Shown piece by piece: positions 5,850-13,803 of a stretch of DNA of 32,174 nt. Within the stretch, counting starts at the first letter, position 1. Each line of letters starts with the position of its first letter. The translations under genes were made by a program, and so were the position numbers. The stretch is from an uncultured bacterium (GTDB lineage: Bacteria > Actinomycetota > Coriobacteriia > Coriobacteriales > Eggerthellaceae): assembly GCA_905215325.1 (NCBI GenBank), contig CAJMPP010000027.1:1-32174 (forward strand). Direction: 5' to 3'. The notes beneath the pieces are model-generated. The model was given only the letters and a program-made list of their open reading frames with translations. It had not been told where the DNA came from and did no database searches.

Positions 5850-8800
5850 ATGGGAGAAGAACTCAAGGGAAGACGCGTCGTGCGCTCGGGTCTTGCGTTG
5901 ACGCTGGTGGGAACGTTGATGGTTCCCACGACCGCGGCGTTTGCGGCGGACTCCGACGATAGCGCCCAGCCTTCGACGGCAAACGTCGTCGAGCAGGCGA
6001 TGCAGCAGGCCGCCGCGGATGCGGACGGGCAAGGCAACGTCACCATCATCGTGCAGCTGGAGGACGGCGCGGGCGCACGCGGCGTCAGCTTGTTCAGCCG
6101 CGTGATGGGGACGGTGAACCAGGACCGTCATAACTACTTCAAGAATCAGATCCGCGATATGGTGGAGCAGGAACAGGGACAGGAGCAGGGCTTCAGCCTG
6201 TTCGGCCTGCTGGGCGATGGCGATTCCTCGTCGGAGGATGCCGCACGCGACGCCGGCGATGCGGAGCAGCCCGAGTTCCAGGAGCTCTACGACTACTACC
6301 ACGCCATCGACGGCTTCGCCATCAAGGCGCCCGCCAACCTGCTTAAAACCATCCAGGACCTGGACGGTGTGAAGAACGCCTTCATCGAGAAGGGCTACGA
6401 GGTCCCTGCCGACCAGGGGATGCAGGATGCGCCCGCCAACCAAACCTCGCTCGACATGACCGCCGCCGACCAGATCGAGCAGAAAGGCGACGGCCAGCTC
6501 ATCGCCATCATCGACTCCGGGCTCGACGTGAACCACTCCGCCTTCAAGGGCGACCTGGACGATTCCAATCTTGCCGAAACGGAATCCGGCGTCAACGGCA
6601 AGATGACGAAGATGGGCGAGGGTAAGAACGGCCGCTACGTAAGCGAGAAGATCCCCTTCGTGTACGACTACGCCGACCATGACAGCGACGTCGACCCGGG
6701 CTCGCTGTCCGGCATGGACCATGGCACGCACGTCGCCGGCATCATCGGCGCGAACGCCGGCGAGGTCCGGGGCACGGCGCCCGATTCCCAGATCGCCATG
6801 CTGAAGGTCAGCTGCAACTCCGACGGTACCATCTACGACAGCTCGCTGCTTGCCGCGTTCGACGACGCGGTGGTGCTGGCTCCCGATTCCGTGAACGTTT
6901 CGCTTGGCAGCGACGCCGGCTTCTCCGATGCCGCGGCCGCAACGTACGGCGACGCCATCAATAGCCTGACGGCGACGGGCGCGTCGGTGAACATGGCCGC
7001 CGGCAACTCGTACACGTCGGGTTACAAGAACAAGTCCGGGCAGAACAAGCCCTACGCCTCCGACCCCGACAGCTCCGTGCTGTCGTACCCGTCCGCCATG
7101 CCGGGCACCGTGGCCGTGGCCAGCGTGAACAACGCCGAGGCGTCGCCTGCGTTCAAAGCGGCCGATGGCACGGTCATTCCCTATATCGAGGCGAACAACC
7201 AAAGCTACTGGGGCTCCCCGAAGTTCTCGGCGCTTAAAGACGGCTCGTACGAGTACGTCGACGGCGGCGTCGGCGACGCGGCGGACGTGGAGAGGCTGAA
7301 GGAAGCGTATCCCGACGGCATGGACCGTAAGACGATTGTGCTGGTCAAGCGCGGTGCGGCTTCCGACGGTTCGGACCTGACGTTTGCCGACAAGGTGAAC
7401 AACATCGGCGCCCTGTCGCCGTTCGCCGTGGTCATCTACGACGATCGCGACGAGAAGCTCAGCTCGTTCTCCATTAACAGCGATGATACCACCGCCATCA
7501 TGGTGACGAAGGCTTCCGGCGAGGCCTTGCTGGCGGCCGCCGACAAGCGCATCGTGAAGGAATCCGGCCTGACGACCGCCTCCGCCACCGCGTTCACCAT
7601 GAGCGATTTCAGCAGCTGGGGACCCACGACGGACCTGAAGATCAAGCCCGAGGTGACGGCGCCCGGCGGCAACATCTATTCCACGGTGCCGAACAACGAC
7701 TACAATTACAAGTCGGGCACGTCCATGGCAACGCCGCAGGTCGCCGGCATCTCGGCGCTGGTGCGCGAATACGTGGAGTCCGACAGCAAGTTCGCCTGGT
7801 ACTCGGATTCCGCGAAGAGCACGCTCATCTCGCAGCTGCTCATGTCCACCGCCTCCCCCATCGCCGACCCGATGGTCGACGAAGGCCCTGAAACGTACTA
7901 CAGCCCCCGCTTCCAGGGCGCCGGCCTGGTGAACGCGAAGGCGGCGACCACCACGCCCGTGTATCTGACGTGCGAGGACTCGGACAACGACCGTCCGAAG
8001 GGCGAAATGGGCGAGTCGGCCGACGGCTCGTGGAGCTTCACGCTGAAGCTGAACAACCTGACCAAGCAGGAGCAAACCTACACGCTCGATGCGGCGGCGA
8101 TGTCCGAGCAGATCGCGAACGGCGTGTTCACGGGCAGCGACTACAACTGGACGGGCCGTGGCATCAAGGTGAGCTTCGGCGGCGATGCGCAGGGCGAAAC
8201 CATCACCGTCCCCGCCAACGACCCGGACAACAATCTGGGCGGAAGCGCGACGCTCGTCGTCAACGTGACGGCGGATAGCGCGTTCAAGTCGTTCGTCGCG
8301 GAAAACGCTTCGAACGGCGCCTATGTCGAGGGCTTCGTGAAGCTGGCGGCGCAAAACGGCGGCGTCGACCTGTCCGCACCCTTCCTGGGCTTCTACGGCG
8401 ACTGGGATAAGCAGCCTGCCATCGATGCGGCGGCCGGAAGCGGCGACGAGCACATCGTCGGCAGCTCGCTCATGAACCAGGGCACGTCGAAATCCCTTGG
8501 CAAGAACCCCCTGGACAAATACGGAAGCGCCGACCTGTCGAAGGCGGTCGTCTCCTCGTCGCCGGCGACCGATGCCCCGACGCGCCTGGTGCCGTTCACC
8601 ACCATGCAGCGCAACGCGAGCACGTTGGCGTACGACTACCTGAACGCCGACGGCGAGAGCGTGCGCTCGTTCAGCTATAACTGGGTTTCGAAGACGACGT
8701 ACAACGACAGCGTGGGCAACTACCTGTACGTTGAGGACTACTATCTGGGCGACAATTCCTCCAAGCCGGTGTTCGATGGCCTGGGCGAGGACGGCAACCA

Positions 8801-11800
8801 GCTGCCCGACGGCAGGTACACGCTGCGCCGTACAGCTACCTTGGCCACCGACGATGCTGCTCAGCAGACGCTTGACCAGGACTTCTACTACGACACGAAG
8901 AAGCCCGAGGTGTCGAACGTGCAGCTGTCCGGCGAAGACGGCGCACGCACGGTGACGTTCGACGTGACGGATTCCTCGTGGTTTGCCGGCGTGAACTTCA
9001 TCGGCCCCGATGACGATGCGAAGAAGGCCGACGGCTGCTACTACCAGGTGGTCTGCCCGACCAGCTCCGGGGCCGACAGCACCATCTCCGATCCGGTGGA
9101 GAATGCCGACGGCACGCGTACGTGGCACGTCTCCGTGCCCGTTTCCGCGCTCGAGAGCGCTTGGAACGGCTGGAAGGGACCGGGCAGCAACGGCGCGGCG
9201 TTCCCCAACGTCGTGCATATGCGCGCGTGGGATTACGGCAGCAACATCAGCAGCGACGTCGAAATCGTGGTGAACCCGGTTCCCGCGACGGGTGTGACGC
9301 TGTCGGCCGATTCCGTGAAGCTCGCCCCCGGCCAGGTGAGCGGCCTGCAGGCGACCGTTGTGCCGGCCGACTCCACGCAGACGAAGCTGACCTGGGCGTC
9401 CAGCAATCCCGATGTGGTCGCCGTCGATGAGAACGGCCAGCTCACGGGCGTTGCGGAGGGCGAGGCGCAGATCACCGTGTCCGTGGCCGACAACCCCGCC
9501 GTCAGCGCAAAGGCCCAGGTGAAGGTAGAGCAGGTTTCCGCCGATACCGGCGTGGCCCTGTCGCAGGATAGCGCGCAGCTGCTGCTCGACGGCACCCTCG
9601 ACGTCGCAGCCCTCGTGTCCGACGACTGCGCGGCCGGTGGAGTGACCTGGACCAGCAGCGACGAGTCCGTCGTGAAGGTGCAGCAGGCCGACCCGAAGCT
9701 CAAGCAGGTCGCCAACCGCGTGACGCTTGCTGCCCAAGGACAAACGGGCGACGCGGACGTGACCGCCACGGTGACGAACTCCAAGGGCGAGAGGAAGTCC
9801 GCCACCATCCACGTGCGGGCGCAGCAGGCCGACTACGGCGACTTCGCGATCGATGAGAGCGGCGCGCTTACCGGATACACGGGCGAATCCACGAACATCT
9901 CCATCCCCAACGACGTTTCCGTCATCGCCGACGGCGCGTTCTCCGGGTCGGACATTCAGAGCGTTTCCATCCCGTACAGCGTGACCTCCATCGGCAAGGA
10001 GGCGTTCAAGAGCACGCACAACCTGGGTCAGGTGCGCTTCGAATCCGGCAGCAAGCTCACCGGCATCGGCGACCGCGCGTTCTTCGGCACCCAAGGGCTT
10101 GCCGAGATCGAGCTCCCCGAGGGCGTGATGGCCATCGGCTCCGAGGCGTTCTCCACCTCCTCGGTGCAGCGCGTGGTGCTTCCCGACGGCGTAACCTCCA
10201 TCCCGGCCAGCGCGTTCGAGAACTGCATCCAGCTTTCCAACGTGACGCTGTCCGACAAGGTGGAGACCATCGGCGCGAACGCGTTCGATGCATGCTCGGC
10301 GCTCAACAAGATCAAGGTCCGCAGCGCTTCCGGCTCCGTGGCCGAGGGCCTGCCCTCGAGCTTGACGACCATCGGCAAGGCGGCGTTCAGCGGCGCCCGC
10401 CTGCAGAGCGTGAAGCTGCCCGCAAGCGTGAAGACGGTCGAATCGGAGGCGTTCGCCAACGACTCGAGCCTGAAGACGCTCGAGCTCAACGAGGGTCTGG
10501 CGTCCATCGGCGACGGGGCGTTCTCGGGGACCAACGTGGCCGAGGTCGTGCTTCCCGATTCGCTGATTAACCTGGGCACCGGCGTTTTCGCGAACATGAA
10601 GCAGCTCAACACCGTGACGGTGGGCAGGCAGGTGCCCGCCGGCGCGCTGACGGAGGCGTTCGTGGGCGACGGCTCGCTGCTCGAGTTCAAGGCCGACGAT
10701 TCCGTCGCGAACTACTCGGTAGCGGACGGTGTGCTGTTTAACAAGGATAAAACGCAGCTGGTGGCGTTCCCTGCGGCGAAAAAGACGGCGGGCGGGGTGT
10801 ATACCGTCCCCGAAACCGTCAAGGACATCGCGGCCAGCGCCTTCAGCGGTGCGCAGGCGTCGAAGGTGAACATGCCGAAGGGGCTTGCGTCTATCGGCAA
10901 GAACGGTTTCGCCGGCGCGGCGTTGACCTCCGTCGTGCTCCCCGACGGTTTCGAGGCCATGGGCGAGCAGGCGTTCATGGGCTGCTCGTCGCTGACGTAC
11001 GTCAACATCGGCGGCGCGGTCGAGGTGCCGCAACGCGCGTTCTCGAAGTGCGTGTCGCTTTCCACCGTTAACCTGCGTTGCGACCTGAACAAGCTGACGA
11101 AGATCGGCTCGCTTGCCTTCTCGGATGAGGAGAGCGGCTCTTCCTCGGGCGACGGCGATAAGGATACGGCGACGTACGACGGTGCGATCACGGCGATCGT
11201 CCTTCCCGATTCCGTCGCCGAGGTGGGGTCGAACGCGTTCAAGAACCTGACGGGCATGACGCGCGCGCATGTCGGCGCGGGACTGACTTCGGGCGGCGCC
11301 GACCTGTTCCCGGGCGCAAACGCGCTCGAGGTGCTGACGGTCGCCGGCGCGAACCCGGTGTACTCCGCGGTAGACAACGTGCTGTACGCGCAGATGGAAG
11401 ACGGTCTGCACCTGGTGAAATCCGCCGCTGCCAGCAAGACCGCCGACGTGATCGTGCAAAACGGCACCGTTTCCATCGATCGCGAGGCGTTCCGTTCCAA
11501 TCGCGTGATCAAGCGCGTGGTCATCCCCGAGGGCGTGAAGAGCATCGGGTGGGGCGCGTTCAATACATGCGACTCCTTGAGCGAGGTGGTGCTGCCCGAT
11601 AGTCTGGAGACCGTGGCGGACACGGCGTTCAACTGGGACCTGAACCTTGACTTCGTCGAGTTCGGGACGAACGTCAAGCAGCTTGGCAACCCGAGCAACT
11701 ATATCGGCGCATCGCCGTTCTCGGGCCATGTGCCTGCGCACCTGATCGTGCGCGGCGGGCAGAACGGCTCGTATGTGTCGAGCTCGCTGCAGGATGATTC

Positions 11801-13580
11801 GATCATGCAGACGGCTTACTTCGGCCCGGGCATGACCGACCTGCGTTTCAGCGCATCCGGCACGTTCCCGAAGACCATCGTGATCCCGGCGGACTGCGAG
11901 AGGCTCGAGATGCCGTGGAGCTTCGGAAGCTATGCCTCTGAAGTGCGCATTTACGCGCCTGCCGGTTCGAAGGGCTGGGAGACGGCGAAGGCGGCCATCG
12001 CGGGGACGTATGGCACGCTGTCGGAGGACCAGCTGCTCGAGTACACCCCGCTTTCGGCGACGCTCTCCGCTGCCGGCGCGGTCGAGCCCGGCACGGTGGT
12101 GCCGCTCAAGGCGACGGCGCAGGGCGGCGTACGCGGTGACAAGCTGTTCCGCTTCACGGAGGTGTCTGCGAACGGCCAGCGGAAGGTGCTGCAGGATTGG
12201 TCGACCGCCGACACGCTGAACTGGAGCGTCCCCGCCGATGGTTCCTCGGCTCTCGTCGAGGTCCGCGATGCCACGTTGCTGACCGAGAAGGCTACGCTTG
12301 CAGGTGTGCAGCCGTCGGTCTCGCTTAATAAGTCCGGCGTGGTGATCGTGGCGGCGGGGCAGCCCATGCCCGAGCTGGCCGCCAGCGTCACGGCTCCCGA
12401 GGGGGCCACGGTGACGTACCAGTGGCTGTGCAACGGCGCCCCCATCGCGGGCGCCACGGGCGCGACCTACACGCCTACGGGCGCCGAGGGCGATGCCGAT
12501 GCGTCCGCCGATCGCGTGTACAGCGTGGTCGCCCATGTGGTCACGGCCGACGGCGTCGCCGTGAACGCGGTGAGCGGCGAGGTTACCGTGCGCATGGCGG
12601 CGGAGGCGTCCGAAGTCGACACGTCGGCGCTGAAGGCCGCGGTGGATGCCGCCGAGGCGCTGAACCGCGGCGATTACACCGCCGAGTCGTGGCAGGCGTT
12701 CCAGAAGGCGCTGGCCGCTGCGCGTCAGCAGCTGGTGAGCCCGGAGAGCGCGGAGGCGGTCGCCAGCGCGCTGGATGCGCTGACGAAGGCGCAGGGCGCG
12801 TTGGTGGAGTCGGGCGTGGACGTCGATGCGCTGACCGGTGCCATCACGGCGGCCGACAAGCTGCAGCAGTCCGACTACACCGCCGATAGCTGGAAGCCCT
12901 TCGAGCAGGCGCTCGCCGCCGCCAAGAACGTGCTGGCGAACCCGACGAACCAGCAGGCCGTCGATGACGCGCTTAAGGCGTTGACCGAGGCGCAAAACGC
13001 CTTGGTCAAGGTCGAGCCCGCGCCCGAGCCCAGCCCGGATAAGCCGGACACCTCGGCTTTGCAGGGCGCCGTCGATGCGGCCAAGCAGCTGAAGGAATCC
13101 GACTACACCGCCGATAGCTGGAAGCCCTTCGAGCAGGCGCTGAAGGCCGCGGAGGACGTGCTGGCGAACCCCGATGCCAGCGGGGATGACGTGGCCTCCG
13201 CGCTTGAGAGGCTGACGAGGGCGCAGTCGGCGCTGGTGAAGGCCGACGCCGCGCCTGAGCCGGACCCTGCGCCGAACCCCGAGCCGAACCCGAACCCGAA
13301 TCCGAATCCGGACCTGGGTCCGAACCCGGGTCCGGGCACCGATAACGGCAACGGCAGCGGCAGCGGTGCCGGTGGCAACGGCAACGGCGGGAACGCCGGC
13401 AGCACTGGCGGTAACGTGGCTGCGGGTGGCAACAGCGGAACCGCGTCCGGCGGCAATGGCGCAGCGCTGAGCCAAACCGGCGACAGCGTGCCGGTTGCCC
13501 CGCTTGCCGCAACCGGCGTGTTCGGCGCCGCGCTTGCGGCGGTAGCGGCCTTCTTCGCGCGTCGCAAGCGCCAACGGTAG
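5850..13580 (+). CDS. Giant cell-wall-anchored subtilisin-like (S8) protease with Ig-like, BspA-type LRR and FIVAR domains
   Basis: This protein of about 2,576 residues is a secreted, wall-anchored serine endopeptidase. Order of parts: Sec signal peptide ending near AFA (about residue 35); propeptide (about 45-185); S8 domain with catalytic Asp222 (IIDSG), His291 (HGTHVAG), oxyanion Asn386 (AAGNS) and Ser625 (GTSMATP); a PA-domain insert (about 427-573); Fn3-like lactocepin-type region to about 1140; two bacterial Ig-like domains (about 1144-1323); BspA-type leucine-rich repeats (about 1350-2017); an Ig-like stretch; three FIVAR repeats (about 2255-2463); an Asn/Pro/Gly-rich spacer; and sorting signal LSQTGD (2540) with a membrane helix and RRKRQR tail. 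The ATG at 5850 is preferred over 5844 because the GGGAAGG ribosome site ends six bases before it. Its promoter resembles that of the downstream NEAT gene, so digestion of hemoproteins is a plausible but unproven role. Confidence 0.9.
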   Translation: MGEELKGRRVVRSGLALTLVGTLMVPTTAAFAADSDDSAQPSTANVVEQAMQQAAADADGQGNVTIIVQLEDGAGARGVSLFSRVMGTVNQDRHNYFKNQIRDMVEQEQGQEQGFSLFGLLGDGDSSSEDAARDAGDAEQPEFQELYDYYHAIDGFAIKAPANLLKTIQDLDGVKNAFIEKGYEVPADQGMQDAPANQTSLDMTAADQIEQKGDGQLIAIIDSGLDVNHSAFKGDLDDSNLAETESGVNGKMTKMGEGKNGRYVSEKIPFVYDYADHDSDVDPGSLSGMDHGTHVAGIIGANAGEVRGTAPDSQIAMLKVSCNSDGTIYDSSLLAAFDDAVVLAPDSVNVSLGSDAGFSDAAAATYGDAINSLTATGASVNMAAGNSYTSGYKNKSGQNKPYASDPDSSVLSYPSAMPGTVAVASVNNAEASPAFKAADGTVIPYIEANNQSYWGSPKFSALKDGSYEYVDGGVGDAADVERLKEAYPDGMDRKTIVLVKRGAASDGSDLTFADKVNNIGALSPFAVVIYDDRDEKLSSFSINSDDTTAIMVTKASGEALLAAADKRIVKESGLTTASATAFTMSDFSSWGPTTDLKIKPEVTAPGGNIYSTVPNNDYNYKSGTSMATPQVAGISALVREYVESDSKFAWYSDSAKSTLISQLLMSTASPIADPMVDEGPETYYSPRFQGAGLVNAKAATTTPVYLTCEDSDNDRPKGEMGESADGSWSFTLKLNNLTKQEQTYTLDAAAMSEQIANGVFTGSDYNWTGRGIKVSFGGDAQGETITVPANDPDNNLGGSATLVVNVTADSAFKSFVAENASNGAYVEGFVKLAAQNGGVDLSAPFLGFYGDWDKQPAIDAAAGSGDEHIVGSSLMNQGTSKSLGKNPLDKYGSADLSKAVVSSSPATDAPTRLVPFTTMQRNASTLAYDYLNADGESVRSFSYNWVSKTTYNDSVGNYLYVEDYYLGDNSSKPVFDGLGEDGNQLPDGRYTLRRTATLATDDAAQQTLDQDFYYDTKKPEVSNVQLSGEDGARTVTFDVTDSSWFAGVNFIGPDDDAKKADGCYYQVVCPTSSGADSTISDPVENADGTRTWHVSVPVSALESAWNGWKGPGSNGAAFPNVVHMRAWDYGSNISSDVEIVVNPVPATGVTLSADSVKLAPGQVSGLQATVVPADSTQTKLTWASSNPDVVAVDENGQLTGVAEGEAQITVSVADNPAVSAKAQVKVEQVSADTGVALSQDSAQLLLDGTLDVAALVSDDCAAGGVTWTSSDESVVKVQQADPKLKQVANRVTLAAQGQTGDADVTATVTNSKGERKSATIHVRAQQADYGDFAIDESGALTGYTGESTNISIPNDVSVIADGAFSGSDIQSVSIPYSVTSIGKEAFKSTHNLGQVRFESGSKLTGIGDRAFFGTQGLAEIELPEGVMAIGSEAFSTSSVQRVVLPDGVTSIPASAFENCIQLSNVTLSDKVETIGANAFDACSALNKIKVRSASGSVAEGLPSSLTTIGKAAFSGARLQSVKLPASVKTVESEAFANDSSLKTLELNEGLASIGDGAFSGTNVAEVVLPDSLINLGTGVFANMKQLNTVTVGRQVPAGALTEAFVGDGSLLEFKADDSVANYSVADGVLFNKDKTQLVAFPAAKKTAGGVYTVPETVKDIAASAFSGAQASKVNMPKGLASIGKNGFAGAALTSVVLPDGFEAMGEQAFMGCSSLTYVNIGGAVEVPQRAFSKCVSLSTVNLRCDLNKLTKIGSLAFSDEESGSSSGDGDKDTATYDGAITAIVLPDSVAEVGSNAFKNLTGMTRAHVGAGLTSGGADLFPGANALEVLTVAGANPVYSAVDNVLYAQMEDGLHLVKSAAASKTADVIVQNGTVSIDREAFRSNRVIKRVVIPEGVKSIGWGAFNTCDSLSEVVLPDSLETVADTAFNWDLNLDFVEFGTNVKQLGNPSNYIGASPFSGHVPAHLIVRGGQNGSYVSSSLQDDSIMQTAYFGPGMTDLRFSASGTFPKTIVIPADCERLEMPWSFGSYASEVRIYAPAGSKGWETAKAAIAGTYGTLSEDQLLEYTPLSATLSAAGAVEPGTVVPLKATAQGGVRGDKLFRFTEVSANGQRKVLQDWSTADTLNWSVPADGSSALVEVRDATLLTEKATLAGVQPSVSLNKSGVVIVAAGQPMPELAASVTAPEGATVTYQWLCNGAPIAGATGATYTPTGAEGDADASADRVYSVVAHVVTADGVAVNAVSGEVTVRMAAEASEVDTSALKAAVDAAEALNRGDYTAESWQAFQKALAAARQQLVSPESAEAVASALDALTKAQGALVESGVDVDALTGAITAADKLQQSDYTADSWKPFEQALAAAKNVLANPTNQQAVDDALKALTEAQNALVKVEPAPEPSPDKPDTSALQGAVDAAKQLKESDYTADSWKPFEQALKAAEDVLANPDASGDDVASALERLTRAQSALVKADAAPEPDPAPNPEPNPNPNPNPDLGPNPGPGTDNGNGSGSGAGGNGNGGNAGSTGGNVAAGGNSGTASGGNGAALSQTGDSVPVAPLAATGVFGAALAAVAAFFARRKRQR
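12870..13141 (+). repeat. 44-bp exact DNA repeat inside adjacent FIVAR repeats
   Basis: Bases 12870-12913 and 13098-13141 are identical over 44 positions, 228 bases (76 codons) apart. They encode the same stretch around SDYTADSWKPFEQAL in the second and third FIVAR repeats. The first FIVAR repeat is diverged. Identity at silent sites points to recent duplication or gene conversion. Confidence 0.85.
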
Positions 13581-13592
13581 GGCGCAGCTTCG

Positions 13593-13616
13593 GGTGGGGC
13601 GCACGTGCGCCCCACC
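13593..13616. terminator. Hairpin terminator after the giant protease gene
   Basis: A perfect 24-bp palindrome (arms GGTGGGGCGCAC and GTGCGCCCCACC) lies 12 bases after the stop codon. The tail is only TTCT, so it could also act as an RNA 3' stabiliser. Confidence 0.6.
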
Positions 13617-13636
13617 TTCTGGAGATAATGTGGTAA

Positions 13637-13708
13637 AAGTTTTCCAAGGTTATTTTCCAAAGAAGTTATATGCAATATACTTTTCACATTTTGTAAGTGT
13701 TGGGTAAC
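13637..13708 (+). promoter_or_regulatory. Promoter region of the NEAT surface protein gene
   Basis: TATACT (13676-13681) is the -10 candidate; the -35 position (TTTTCC, 13653-13658, spacer 17) is poor, which suggests an activator. TATACTT, TTTTGTA (13689-13695) and GGGTAAC (13702-13708) repeat the protease promoter block with the same six-base spacers. The upstream element AAGTTTTCCAAGGTT (13637-13651) contains GTT..CC units 10 bases apart. Confidence 0.6.
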
Positions 13709-13803
13709 AACTGGCGATGTCCAGGCGCTACCCCTTGGCTTCGTTGCTCGGCCCGGTTTGCGGCGCGTGGCAAGAGGCGGATTTCGGGATAGGAAGGAAC
13801 GGT

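Noticed and set aside
5646..13604. An uninterrupted minus-strand reading frame of 2,652 codons opposite the giant protease
   Set aside because: It is the complement of a strongly GC3-biased gene, has Arg/His/Gly/Val-rich low-complexity content, and lacks any domain, signal or ribosome site. The plus strand has a full catalytic set and sorting signal.
13717..13803. Upstream ATG start (13717) for the NEAT protein
   Set aside because: The ribosome site AGGAAGG and the signal peptide both place the start at 13804. The extra 29 residues would block the signal peptide.
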